Of a stretch of DNA of 64,000 nt, positions 51,893-60,738 are shown one piece after another. Every line of letters begins with the position of its first letter. The first letter of the stretch is position 1. The translations under genes were made by a program, and so were the position numbers. The DNA lies in contig CAVZGN010000004.1 in the NCBI GenBank assembly GCA_963774895.1, positions 1-64,000 on the forward strand. The letters run 5' to 3'. Under the pieces are notes generated by a model. The model saw only the letters and a list, made by a program, of their open reading frames with translations, was not told where the DNA came from and made no database searches. This DNA comes from REEB76 sp963774895 (GTDB lineage Bacteria; Pseudomonadota; Gammaproteobacteria; Natronospirales; REEB76).

Positions 51893-54691
51893 CTATAATC
51901 TCCTCCGCTGCCAGCCCTGCCGGGTGTGCACCAATTCGTAGGTCGGCCAATAACGCAGGTCGAGTTTCAGGGTGATGATCTGACGCATGCCGTCCCAGGT
52001 GCGCACGCTCAGGCGTACGGTATCGCCATCATGCTTGTCATTCACCGCGGCAATGAAACTATCCATGTCGGGTGTGCTGCGACCATCCACGGCCAGGATG
52101 GTCTGGCCCGGTGTCAGTCCGTAGCGGCTGGCGGGTGAGCCGAAGTTGTAATAATCCACCAGTACACCCGCGGTCGGCACATCGCTCTGGGCCACAGAAT
52201 GTTGTGGCTTCTGCAGGAGCGCGCCAGCCCATATGAGGATGCGCTGGGTGCCTTTGCCATCCAAGGTCACGGTGGGCACCGTCAGAGTCATGATATGTCC
52301 GTCGCGTAAAAGAGTGAGTGTTACCCGTGACCGTTGGCTGGCTGCAGCGACTTCCCGATAGCCGATAGCCGGCTTGCCCTCCGCAGTCAGCATCAAATCA
52401 CCCGTCTGCAGCAGCTTCGCGGCTGGGGTGCCGGCTGTGAGTCGCCAGACCGCCAATACCTGGCGGCGCTGCGGTTCGGCGGTTTCCAGGCGTTTGGCCC
52501 AATCCACCGGCAGTCCCAGTTTGCGCGCCTGGGCCAGCGGTATCGGATACAGTTCTACGTCCAGGGTGCGCACCACCCCATCGCCCTTGACAGTGTGCAG
52601 CATATCCTGCAGCACTTGCGCGGGAATGCCGCGTTGCATTTCGCGGGTGTGGCCACCATCATCGAAGGCAAAACTCGCCCACAGCGCCGTGACCAGGCCG
52701 TCGCTATCCGTGAGCACGCCGGTGATATTGGCGGGTGGGTTCACCAGATTCAGCACTTCCAGATTGGTATCGCGGAAGCGAAAATCGCGTGAGGGCGGGA
52801 ACATGACCGGATCAAGGGAAGCTACACGAGTTTCCTGACTGGCAAGCACTTGATTAGACTGCAATCCCACGACCCAGCCCGTATCGCCGACGCGCGCGGC
52901 CCGGTTGCTGAAGCGGATAGCACGCACCGGCGTCTTGCCGATCAATGTGGTGTCGTACTGGATCACAGCCAGGTCATGCAGAGGATCCTCGTAGATGACC
53001 CTGGCGGGGATCTCCAGGGAGCCCGCAAAGGTCAAGCGCACATCGCCCATGGATACCGGTACCGTATCCCTGTCTACCACCACCAGGCCATGCGCCGTGT
53101 CCACGATGACACCGGTACCGATGTAGTGTGTGTCGCCGACGCCGTCGATGGGGTAAGGCATGTCGAAGTTCACGAACACCAGTGAGGGCGCCAGCCGCTG
53201 CATGCGTACATCGCCATAACGAGGGAAACTAACCGTCGCCGGCGATAAAGGCGGTGCTGCGGGCGGCGGTGGCAATGCCGTACAAGGCCAGTTGCCAGTC
53301 GCGTCGTCGCGTCGGCAGCGGTCTACCGGATACCAGCGCCGGTCGATGCTGACGATACTCAAAATGGAATGGCTGGGGTCCGTGAGACTGAAATAACGCA
53401 CCGGCACCTGCACAAGGTTCGGCAGCGTTATCAGCACTTTCTGGAATTCATCCAAATCCTTTACCGCTACGCTGTTGAAATCCATGATGACGCTGCCGCG
53501 ACCGATGCCAGCCGTACTGAATACATAACCAGGGTTGGCGACATACACGCCGCGCACCGGTACGTTTAAGCTATGGGCCTGCTGGTAGGAAAGATCGTTC
53601 AATACCGCGCCGCTAAATTCCAGGTAATCATCCGGCGTGATGCTGTCCAGGTCCTGTACCGCGACATGCGCGGTAACCGTCACACCGCCGCGATCCAGTT
53701 TGAGATTCAGAGTCTTGCCTATCGAAGCATCAAGGATCTCTTCCAACGGCATAAAACTGGAAATAGTTTCACCATTCACTCCAAGCAGGATATCGCCCGG
53801 CTGCAAGTTACCGTCCGCGGGTCCGCCCGGCTGCACCTGATCGACCACCAGCAAGCCGCTGGCATGCGGATCTTGCTTGCGCAAGCGGGTCTCATCGGCG
53901 ACCAGCAGACCCAGGCGTTCCAGTTCGTCGTAGTACTGGAAATCGAATACCGCCTGAATGGTGCCGCGAGTCACAGGCTGGCCGGCTTGCATGAGTTTCA
54001 GCGCCCGCACCACCGGGTCCAGCGGCAGGAAATAACTGGAGGCGGCATCGGCGCGCGCACCGGCATTCAGCGCGATCACCTCCCCGTCACGGGCGATCAC
54101 CGGTGAACCGGAGGAGCCGCCGCTGGTACCGGACACCGCCTGCATGTAAAAGGTGTTGAAGTCGTTGTAGCCGCCCAGGCCATATGTGGGCGCAGGGCGG
54201 TCGGTGCGCGCCAGTGTGCCGCTGAGGATGGACAACTGTTCGCCCGCATCGTTGCCGATGATGCGGATCTCCTCGCCCACGCGTGCGGACTGCGGCGCGA
54301 GCTTCAACGCCGTTGTATGCATGTACTTGAGCGCCTTGGGATCGAAACGATAGAAGCCGAAATCGTGCACCGGATCCCGGTAGATGGGCGTCAACGGCAG
54401 AACTTCATGGTCCTGGAACACGGCTTCCGCCACCACCGGCCCGGAGGTGACCACATGGCGATTGGTGAGGATGATGCCGCGCTCCGCATCTACCACGAAA
54501 CCGGTGGCCTGGCCACTCAGGTTCCATTCGGTGTCGAAGGCGCGGGTGGCATCCACGCGGATGGACACGATGCCCGGTGACACGCGCGCTATGGTGTCAG
54601 TCCACTGCTGATCGCTGCCGCTATTGGCAGCAATTGCCGGTGCACTGGATAACAGCAGTAGCAGGAATAAGACGCGGCACGAAGATGGCAT
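51893..54691 (-). CDS. Tandem HtrA-like serine protease with a degenerate second protease domain
   Basis: 932 residues with a signal peptide (LLLLLSSAPAIAA), hence periplasmic. The first trypsin-like domain (about 30-235) has a full triad: His79 in TNRHVV, Asp110 in DPVHDFGFY and Ser194 in GTSGGSSGSPVI. PDZ-like domains follow at about 260-345 and 360-455. A second protease fold (about 490-700) keeps Asp573 (DPLHDLAVIQYD), but His is replaced by Asp542 (VVVDRDTV) and the Gly-x-Ser-Gly loop is lost (NITGVLTDSDG). Two more PDZ-like domains lie at about 735-810 and 840-912. This active-plus-dead double HtrA layout is like yeast Nma111/Ynm3. Calling it a plain DegP would miss the duplication. First gene after a REP element, convergent with DUF4097. 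Confidence 0.87.
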   Translation of the reverse strand: MPSSCRVLFLLLLLSSAPAIAANSGSDQQWTDTIARVSPGIVSIRVDATRAFDTEWNLSGQATGFVVDAERGIILTNRHVVTSGPVVAEAVFQDHEVLPLTPIYRDPVHDFGFYRFDPKALKYMHTTALKLAPQSARVGEEIRIIGNDAGEQLSILSGTLARTDRPAPTYGLGGYNDFNTFYMQAVSGTSGGSSGSPVIARDGEVIALNAGARADAASSYFLPLDPVVRALKLMQAGQPVTRGTIQAVFDFQYYDELERLGLLVADETRLRKQDPHASGLLVVDQVQPGGPADGNLQPGDILLGVNGETISSFMPLEEILDASIGKTLNLKLDRGGVTVTAHVAVQDLDSITPDDYLEFSGAVLNDLSYQQAHSLNVPVRGVYVANPGYVFSTAGIGRGSVIMDFNSVAVKDLDEFQKVLITLPNLVQVPVRYFSLTDPSHSILSIVSIDRRWYPVDRCRRDDATGNWPCTALPPPPAAPPLSPATVSFPRYGDVRMQRLAPSLVFVNFDMPYPIDGVGDTHYIGTGVIVDTAHGLVVVDRDTVPVSMGDVRLTFAGSLEIPARVIYEDPLHDLAVIQYDTTLIGKTPVRAIRFSNRAARVGDTGWVVGLQSNQVLASQETRVASLDPVMFPPSRDFRFRDTNLEVLNLVNPPANITGVLTDSDGLVTALWASFAFDDGGHTREMQRGIPAQVLQDMLHTVKGDGVVRTLDVELYPIPLAQARKLGLPVDWAKRLETAEPQRRQVLAVWRLTAGTPAAKLLQTGDLMLTAEGKPAIGYREVAAASQRSRVTLTLLRDGHIMTLTVPTVTLDGKGTQRILIWAGALLQKPQHSVAQSDVPTAGVLVDYYNFGSPASRYGLTPGQTILAVDGRSTPDMDSFIAAVNDKHDGDTVRLSVRTWDGMRQIITLKLDLRYWPTYELVHTRQGWQRRRL

Positions 54692-55066
54692 AAGGTTGAT
54701 CCGTCAGTTGCGGGTGGCAAAGAATATCTAAGAGCTTCTAATAAAATGAACCAATATACAGTTTTCCCTCATTCCCGCCCTTCTCCCAGCGGGAGAAGGG
54801 CGTTTTATTTCCCTCTCCCGAGAGGAGAGGGAAATAAGGTGAGAGAATGCGTGGCCCATGCTCATGATATTGTATTAGTCTTTCTTAGAACATCTAACAA
54901 CATGCACACCATCGCTTCATCGTCTCCCTCAAGAAACCCTCTCCCCGGCGGGAGACGACTGCACGGATGCAGGAGGTAGAGCAACGCAGGGAGCGGTTGC
55001 CGAGGGTTGGGGTGAGGGGGTTCATGTAATTTTTGTTTAATGCACGTGGGCCGTGAACCACAATCT
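54692..55066. repeat. Non-coding gap with a cluster of palindromic repeats
   Basis: No gene is supported in these 375 bases. Three hairpin units are seen: a perfect 12-bp stem CGCCCTTCTCCC-AGC-GGGAGAAGGGCG at 54776-54802 followed by TTTTATTT (terminator-like on the plus strand), a perfect 12-bp stem ATTTCCCTCTCC/GGAGAGGGAAAT at 54808-54836, and a third unit at 54921-55018 with CGTCTCCC/GGGAGACG, a CCCCGGCGGG core and a right end reading GGGTTGGGGTGAGGGGGTT. All share the CCCTCTCCC family core also present inside the DUF255 gene. Confidence 0.75.
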
Positions 55067-55999
55067 CTACATTTTGTAACCGAAAGCCTGTTCGAAGCGT
55101 TGCGCGAATTCCGCACGGCTAAAGTGATGGTTCTGGGTGCCACGGGACGCGATCTTGATGGCGCCCATGAGTGAGGCGATGTTGCCGGTGGTCTCCAGGT
55201 CCTTGTCATGCATGAGACCGTAGATCAGGCCGGCCCGATAGGCATCTCCGCAACCGGTGGGATCGAGTATTGTTTTGGCGGCTACCGCCGGTACATCGAT
55301 GCGCCGCTGTTTGCTGTAGATCACCGAGCCTTTGGCACCCCAGGTAACGATCAACGCGGCCACCTGCTCGGCCATCGCGTAGGCACTGAGACCGGTCTTC
55401 TGTTCCAGCATCTGTGATTCATAGTCGTTGAGCGCCACCCAGGTGGCCATGTCGATGAATTCCTTGAGTTCCTTGCCGGAGAACAGCGGCAGCCCTTGTC
55501 CCGGATCGAACAGGAACGGAATACCGGCCTCATAGAACTGGTGCGCATGCTGCAGCATGCCCAACTTGCCGTCCGGCGCGATCACGCCAAGGTTCATGCC
55601 CTTGTCGGTGGGCACCCTCAGCTCATGGGCATGCTGCATGGCACCGGGATGGAAGGCTGTGATCTGGTTGTTATCCGTGTCGGTGGTGATGAACGCCTGC
55701 GCCGTGTAGGTGCCGGGCACTTCCCGGATGTACTCCCGGCTCACACCGTGCTTATCCAACCAGTCGGCATAGGGTTTGAAATCCGCGCCGACGGTCGCCA
55801 TGGGATAGCCGTCGCCGCCCAAGAGCTTCAGGTTATAAGCGATATTGCCGGCGGTACCGCCGAATTCGCGGCGCAGTTCCGGCACCTCGAAGCACACGTT
55901 CAGGATGTGGATCTTGTCCGGCAAGATGTGGTTCTTGAACGGCTCGGTGTACGCCATGATGGTGTCGTAGGCCATGGAACCGCAGATAAGCGCTGGCAT
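55067..55999 (-). CDS. PfkB-family carbohydrate kinase, probable adenosine kinase
   Basis: Ribokinase-fold kinase, 310 residues. PfkB motifs are FGGTAGNIAYNLKLLGGDGYPMATVGADF (signature 1 region) and ILDPTGCGDAYRAGLIYGLM with the catalytic aspartate and anion hole (signature 2). The GSMAYDTIM start and the long lid region VPELRREFGGTAGNIAYN are typical of the proteobacterial proteins annotated as adenosine kinase. Substrate identity cannot be proven by sequence; ribokinase or fructokinase activity is possible. The start is preceded by GGAG. Downstream gene of a minus-strand run after dgkA (16-base gap). Confidence 0.82.
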   Translation of the reverse strand: MPALICGSMAYDTIMAYTEPFKNHILPDKIHILNVCFEVPELRREFGGTAGNIAYNLKLLGGDGYPMATVGADFKPYADWLDKHGVSREYIREVPGTYTAQAFITTDTDNNQITAFHPGAMQHAHELRVPTDKGMNLGVIAPDGKLGMLQHAHQFYEAGIPFLFDPGQGLPLFSGKELKEFIDMATWVALNDYESQMLEQKTGLSAYAMAEQVAALIVTWGAKGSVIYSKQRRIDVPAVAAKTILDPTGCGDAYRAGLIYGLMHDKDLETTGNIASLMGAIKIASRGTQNHHFSRAEFAQRFEQAFGYKM

Positions 56000-56015
56000 G
56001 TGTACAGACTCCGAT

Positions 56016-56387
56016 TCAGATCAGGACGAAGCACCAGACCAGCACGGCATTCAGCAATGCGATCATCACGGCGGCTGAGCCGAAATCTTTGGCCAGACCG
56101 GAAAGTTCATGCCGTTCCGTGCCGATGCGGTCCACGGCGATCTCGATTCCGGTGTTGAGCAACTCAGTCACCAGCACCAACAACAGACTGCTGATGAGCA
56201 ACGCCCGACCCATGCCCGTGGAAGCCAGCCAGATGGCCAGCGGGATGCCGGGAACCAGTGCGAGTATCTCCAAACGCAACGCTTCTTCGTTACGCAGGCC
56301 CCAATGCAGGGCGCTAACGCCCACACGCGCGGCGCGCAGCAGCCGCCGCACACCGCTGATCCCATCCGTAGTGCGCACCACATTCAT
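56016..56387 (-). CDS. dgkA: Diacylglycerol kinase
   Basis: Small integral-membrane kinase that recycles diacylglycerol released during periplasmic glucan or lipid A modification. 123 residues, three membrane helices at about 42-56, 60-77 and 101-121. The family signature is complete: RNEEALRLEILAL with an active-site glutamate, then ELLNTGIEIAVDRIGTERHELSGLAKDFGSAAV. Nine bases separate it from tpx upstream. Confidence 0.95.
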   Translation of the reverse strand: MNVVRTTDGISGVRRLLRAARVGVSALHWGLRNEEALRLEILALVPGIPLAIWLASTGMGRALLISSLLLVLVTELLNTGIEIAVDRIGTERHELSGLAKDFGSAAVMIALLNAVLVWCFVLI

Positions 56388-56396
56388 TGCTGTTGC

Positions 56397-56900
56397 TCAA
56401 CCGCCCAAGGCTTTGAGGGCCGTCTGGTAATCCGGCTCGTTGGCGATCTCCGGGACCATCTGGGTATAGATGACCTTGTCGTTGACATCCAGCACCACCA
56501 CCGCACGCGCGGTGATACCCGCCATCGGGCCATCCTGGATGAGCACGCCGTAGTCCTGGGCAAACTTCTTGTCGCGCATGAGCGACAGCGGCACCACGTT
56601 TTCCAGGTGCTCGACGCCACAGAACCGTCCCATGGCGAACGGCAGATCGGCGGAGATGATCAGGATCACCGTATCCTTATGGGCCTTGGCATGCTCGTTG
56701 AATTTCTTGGTGGACATGGCGCATACCGGCGTATCCAGGCTCGGTACGATGTTCAGGAGTTTCTTCTTACCCTTATAGTCGGTCAGCGAGACGTCCTTCA
56801 GGTCCTTGCCAGTGAGCCTGAACTCCGGCGCCTGGCTGCCGGTCTTCGGCAGCTCACCACTGGTGTGCACAGGATTTCCACGTAATGTAATCTTGGCCAT
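56397..56900 (-). CDS. tpx: Thiol peroxidase Tpx
   Basis: Atypical two-cysteine peroxiredoxin that reduces alkyl and hydrogen peroxides with thioredoxin. 167 residues from the ATG at 56900, which follows GGAGG; a start five codons upstream would lie across that ribosome site. The peroxidatic cysteine is Cys60 in PSLDTPVCAMSTKKFNE and the resolving cysteine is Cys94 in FAMGRFCGVEHL. ITLRGNPVHTSGELP and the closing EIANEPDYQTALKAL are typical. It may be co-transcribed with dgkA and the PfkB kinase. Confidence 0.97.
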   Translation of the reverse strand: MAKITLRGNPVHTSGELPKTGSQAPEFRLTGKDLKDVSLTDYKGKKKLLNIVPSLDTPVCAMSTKKFNEHAKAHKDTVILIISADLPFAMGRFCGVEHLENVVPLSLMRDKKFAQDYGVLIQDGPMAGITARAVVVLDVNDKVIYTQMVPEIANEPDYQTALKALGG

Positions 56901-56935
56901 GGTCAAGTCCTCCAATTAGTTTAGGGCGTACACGA

Positions 56936-57265
56936 TCAACGCTGGCCCAAGTTAAACGTCAGACCGAAGGGGTCGCGCATGTATAAACGCGGCACCCGTG
57001 GATTATCTTCGATAATATGGCAGCCAGCTGCCAGCAGCTTCTGCTTGGCAGCATCCAAATCAGGCACCAGTAACTCAAATACTGGCTCCGGTTCGGTACC
57101 CTGCTCGATGAATAGTTGAAAGCTACCGGTATCGAATCCTGCGACCTTGTCATTGCGAACTATGTGTGTGAATTCCATAACCTGAGAATAGAATTTCAGC
57201 GCCTGCGACATATCCGGTACTTGTATCATGACGTCCCGTGTGGACTGAAATTGTCTGTTATTCAT
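56936..57265 (-). CDS. VOC-family (glyoxalase/bleomycin-resistance fold) protein
   Basis: 109 residues, one vicinal-oxygen-chelate domain: VMIQVPDMSQALKFYSQVMEF at the start, DTGSFQLFIEQG, FELLVPDLDAAKQKLLAAGC and MRDPFGLTFNLGQR. The usual metal ligands are only partly kept: the first position is Gln rather than His, and the final Glu is replaced by Asn. Glyoxalase I activity is therefore not supported. It could bind a small ligand or use a different metal set. The start lies 8 bases inside the end of gcvP, so translation is probably coupled to the glycine cleavage operon. Confidence 0.85.
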   Translation of the reverse strand: MNNRQFQSTRDVMIQVPDMSQALKFYSQVMEFTHIVRNDKVAGFDTGSFQLFIEQGTEPEPVFELLVPDLDAAKQKLLAAGCHIIEDNPRVPRLYMRDPFGLTFNLGQR

Positions 57266-60179
57266 AGCTGCTGACAGGCGGGCACCCGCACATCAGGTGC
57301 TTGTCGCCGTAGACGTTGTCGGCACGACTCACTGGCGGCCAGTACTTCTGTTTGCGTAAGCATGCCAGCGGGTAAGCCGCCTGCTCGCGGGTATATTTGT
57401 GTGTCCATTCATTGGCCGATACCATCTCGGCGGTATGCGGCGCGTGCTTGAGCGGATTGTCTTCGCGATCCAGCTTGCCCTGCTCGACCGCGCGGATTTC
57501 CTCGCGGATCGCGATCATGGCCTCCACGAAACGGTCCAGCTCCGCCTTGGATTCCGATTCGGTGGGTTCTACCATGAGGGTGCCCGGCACCGGGAAACTC
57601 ATGGTGGGTGCATGGAAACCGTAATCCATGAGGCGCTTGGCCACGTCATCGACGGTAATGCCACTCGTTTCCTTCAACGGCCGCAGATCCAGAATGCACT
57701 CATGCGCCACCAGCCCCCCAGGTCCGGTATACAGCACCGGATAATGGGGCGCGAGTTTCTTCGCCAGGTAGTTGGCGTTCAGGATCGCCACTTCACTGGC
57801 GGCCGTGAGCCCGGCTGCGCCCATCATGGCGATGTACATCCAGGAGATGGGTAATATGGAAGCAGACCCATAGGGAGCGCCGGTGACGCCGCCGATGCCG
57901 TCGCAGCTGCGCTCGTAGCCTACGGACCGCAGGTTTGGCAGGAATTTCGCCAGATGCGGCGCCACCACCACCGGACCTACGCCGGGTCCGCCGCCGCCAT
58001 GCGGGATGCAGAAAGTCTTGTGCAGATTCAGGTGCGAGACATCGCCGCCGAACTGGCCGGGCGCCGCCAGGCCCACCATGGCGTTGAGGTTGGCGCCGTC
58101 CACATACACCTGGCCGCCGTGTGCGTGCACGATCTCGCACACTTGGCGCACCTCGGCTTCGAACACGCCGTGGGTCGAGGGGTAAGTAATCATGATGGCG
58201 GCCAGATCGCGCTGGTACTCCTCGGTTTTGGTCTTGAGGTCCGCGAGATCGATGTTGCCGTGCACATCGCATGCCACCACCACCACTCGCATGCCCGCCA
58301 TCATGGCAGACGCCGGATTGGTGCCGTGGGCCGAGGATGGGATCAGACACACGGTGCGCCGCGCGTCCCCGCGGGATGCATGATAAGCCTTGATGATCAG
58401 CAGGCCGGTATATTCACCCTGGGAACCGGCGTTTGGTTGTAGCGACACCGCCGCATACCCGGTGACAGCCACCAACATCTGTTCCAGTTGCGCGATCATG
58501 GCACGATAACCGGCAGTCTGTTCCATGGGCGCGAACGGGTGCATGGCGCCGAACTCCGGCCAGGTGACCGGCAGCATTTCGCTGGCGGCATTCAGCTTCA
58601 TGGTGCAGGAGCCCAGCGGGATCATGCTGCGGTCCAATGCCAGGTCCTTGTCGGCCAGGCTACGCAAGTAGCGCAGCATTTCATGCTCCGAGTGATACCG
58701 GTTGAAGATCGGATGCGTGAGATAGGTACTGGTGCGCATAAGTTTGTCGGGAATTCCGCCTAACGTTGGGTCCTCAGTCAGTGTCAAGGAAAGTGCATCG
58801 ACATCATGGTTCTGCGCTTCTGCAAATACGGACAGAAGTACCAGCACATCATCACGCGAGCTGGTCTCATCCATTGAAATGCCCACATGCCGGTCATCGA
58901 CTACGCGCAGGTTCATGTGGTGGCTGTGCGCTAACGCGTGCACGGCAGGTGTATGTTTACCGGTACCGACGGTCAGCGTATCGAAGAAGGTTGCATTCAC
59001 CACCTCGAAACCCAGTTGCTTCAGGCCAGTCGCGAGCATTGTAGTCAGATGCTGCACGCGTTCGGCCATGATGCGCAGACCTTTTGGTCCGTGATAGGCT
59101 GCGTACATGCCTGCCATGATGGCCAGCAGCGCCTGGGCGGTGCAGATGTTGGAGGTGGCTTTCTCGCGGCGGATATGTTGCTCGCGTGTCTGCAATGCCA
59201 ACCGGTAGGCCGGTTTGCCCTGGGAGTCCACAGTCACGCCCACCAGACGTCCCGGCATGGAACGTTTGTAGGCGTCACGGGTGGCGAGATACGCAGCATG
59301 CGGTCCGCCGAATCCCATGGGTACGCCGAAACGCTGGCTGTTGCCCACTGCCACGTCCGCGCCCCACTCGCCCGGCGGTGTGAGCAGCGTGAGCGCCAGA
59401 AGATCAGCGGCTACCACTACGCCCACGCCCTTGGCGTGTATTTTTTCCACCAGTGCGCGGTAATCGCGCAGCTCGCCGTTCACACCGGGGTACTGCAGCA
59501 GCATGCCGAAGCAATCGGTGTTCACCGCGTCATCGGCTTTGCCGGTCTTCACGATGATTCCTAAGGACCGGGCGCGAGTCTGCACCACCTCGATGCTCTG
59601 GGGCAGCACATCGTCGGCCACGAAAAATACATCGGACCTGGATTTGCCGGCACGTTTCACCAGGGCCATGGCTTCGGCGGCGGCGCTGGCTTCGTCCAGC
59701 AGGGAGGCATTGGCGATGTCGAGTCCCGTGAGATCGATGATCATTTGCTGGAAATTGATGAGCGCTTCGAGACGCCCCTGTGAGATCTCCGGCTGGTAGG
59801 GCGTGTAGGAGGTGTACCACGCCGGACTCTCGAACACGTTGCGCAGGATCACGGCGGGTGTATAGGTGCCGTAGTAGCCCTGACCGATGAACGACTTATA
59901 GACCTGGTTCTTATCGGCCAGTGTCCTGAGTTCCGCCAGTGCTTCCTGTTCGGATTTCGGTTGTGCATAGTTGCCCAGGGGCATGGGGTTCTGCAGTCGG
60001 ATGCTGGCCGGCACCACTGCATCCATGAGCGCCTTGCGGGTAGCGTAGCCCAACTCCTTCAGCATCAGCTGCTGTTCGGCGGCATCCGGGCCGATATGCC
60101 GGCCGATGAACGCGCCGTGCAGCTCCTGATCGTCGCGCGAGCTTAATGATTTATTGGAAAACTCAGTGACTGCATTCAT
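57258..60179 (-). CDS. gcvP: Glycine dehydrogenase (decarboxylating), P protein
   Basis: PLP enzyme that decarboxylates glycine and passes the aminomethyl group to the lipoyl arm of GcvH. 973 residues, the single-chain form of E. coli rather than split GcvPA/PB. The PLP lysine is Lys721 in HLNLHKTFCIPHGGGGPGVGP. Other markers: FIGRHIGPDAAEQQLML near the start, IGQGYYGTYTPAVILRNV, MGFGGPHAAYLATRD, GSCTMKLNAASEMLPVTWPEF, LQPNAGSQGEYTGLL and VYVDGANLNAMVGLAAPG. It lies 85 bases after gcvH in the order gcvT-gcvH-gcvP. The 85-base spacer contains a weak TATAGGAT box and a small hairpin but no clear promoter. Confidence 0.98.
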   Translation of the reverse strand: MNAVTEFSNKSLSSRDDQELHGAFIGRHIGPDAAEQQLMLKELGYATRKALMDAVVPASIRLQNPMPLGNYAQPKSEQEALAELRTLADKNQVYKSFIGQGYYGTYTPAVILRNVFESPAWYTSYTPYQPEISQGRLEALINFQQMIIDLTGLDIANASLLDEASAAAEAMALVKRAGKSRSDVFFVADDVLPQSIEVVQTRARSLGIIVKTGKADDAVNTDCFGMLLQYPGVNGELRDYRALVEKIHAKGVGVVVAADLLALTLLTPPGEWGADVAVGNSQRFGVPMGFGGPHAAYLATRDAYKRSMPGRLVGVTVDSQGKPAYRLALQTREQHIRREKATSNICTAQALLAIMAGMYAAYHGPKGLRIMAERVQHLTTMLATGLKQLGFEVVNATFFDTLTVGTGKHTPAVHALAHSHHMNLRVVDDRHVGISMDETSSRDDVLVLLSVFAEAQNHDVDALSLTLTEDPTLGGIPDKLMRTSTYLTHPIFNRYHSEHEMLRYLRSLADKDLALDRSMIPLGSCTMKLNAASEMLPVTWPEFGAMHPFAPMEQTAGYRAMIAQLEQMLVAVTGYAAVSLQPNAGSQGEYTGLLIIKAYHASRGDARRTVCLIPSSAHGTNPASAMMAGMRVVVVACDVHGNIDLADLKTKTEEYQRDLAAIMITYPSTHGVFEAEVRQVCEIVHAHGGQVYVDGANLNAMVGLAAPGQFGGDVSHLNLHKTFCIPHGGGGPGVGPVVVAPHLAKFLPNLRSVGYERSCDGIGGVTGAPYGSASILPISWMYIAMMGAAGLTAASEVAILNANYLAKKLAPHYPVLYTGPGGLVAHECILDLRPLKETSGITVDDVAKRLMDYGFHAPTMSFPVPGTLMVEPTESESKAELDRFVEAMIAIREEIRAVEQGKLDREDNPLKHAPHTAEMVSANEWTHKYTREQAAYPLACLRKQKYWPPVSRADNVYGDKHLMCGCPPVSSYE

Positions 60180-60264
60180 GCCTGAAAATTCTCTCGATAA
60201 AACCGTGACGCCTATCCTATAATTGCGTCCACATGCTTGGAAACCAAGTCCTGATCCACCGCTC

Positions 60265-60654
60265 CTAGGCCTCGTCCTTTAGCACCTGTTCATAGGCCTT
60301 GGCATCCAGCAACGCTCTCTGGTCTGCCGAATTCGTGGGCCTGACGCGCAGAATCCAGCTGCCATAGGGATCGCCGTTGATCTTCTCCGGTGTCTGCGTG
60401 AGTCCGTTATTGCCTTCCAGCACCTCGCCGGTTACCGGACTATATATATCAGAAGCGGCCTTGACGGATTCCACCACCGCGCAGGCTTCACCGGCCGCCA
60501 GTTTGCGGCCAGGTTGCGGCACTTCCACGAATACAATGTCGCCCAGTGCCTCCTGGGCGTGGTCAGTGATGCCGATGGTGACACTGCCGTCAGCGGCGTT
60601 TTTAACCCATTCATGACTCTTGGTGTATTTCAGATCCGCCGGTATTTTGCTCAT
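60265..60654 (-). CDS. gcvH: Glycine cleavage system H protein
   Basis: Lipoyl carrier of the glycine cleavage complex. 129 residues, normal length. The lipoylated residue is Lys65 in CAVVESVKAASDIYSPVTGEVLEGN. LKYTKSHEWV near the start and the closing GSWILRVRP are typical. Its lipoyl group would be made by LipB and LipA, encoded at 17.7-19.4 kb. The gap to gcvT holds a REP pair. Confidence 0.98.
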   Translation of the reverse strand: MSKIPADLKYTKSHEWVKNAADGSVTIGITDHAQEALGDIVFVEVPQPGRKLAAGEACAVVESVKAASDIYSPVTGEVLEGNNGLTQTPEKINGDPYGSWILRVRPTNSADQRALLDAKAYEQVLKDEA

Positions 60655-60673
60655 GTTTTTCTCCAGAAATCTT

Positions 60674-60738
60674 AAGAATGTGGGAGCGGCCTCCGGCCGC
60701 GATTCTTAATCAGTCGCGGCGAATACCGCCGCTCCTAC
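60674..60738. repeat. Inverted REP pair between gcvT and gcvH
   Basis: Two REP-like palindromes face each other: TGGGAGCGGC-CTCCG-GCCGCGATTCTTA at about 60680-60709, flanked by a matching TAAGAAT, and its inverted partner GTCGCGGCG-AATACCG-CCGCTCCTAC ending at 60738. The right-hand copy contains the TAG stop codon of gcvT (60735-60737) within its conserved GTAGGAGCGG end. Such pairs can form large hairpins in mRNA and alter decay between genes of an operon. Confidence 0.8.

Noticed and set aside
53225..53300. Proline-rich stretch in the HtrA gene as a gene boundary between two fused proteases
   Set aside because: The frame is continuous, there is no internal start with a ribosome site, and the proline stretch looks like an interdomain linker.
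37600..55050. CRISPR array from the repeated palindromes
   Set aside because: Copies are irregularly spaced, vary in length, lie kilobases apart and have no cas genes; they are dispersed palindromic elements.
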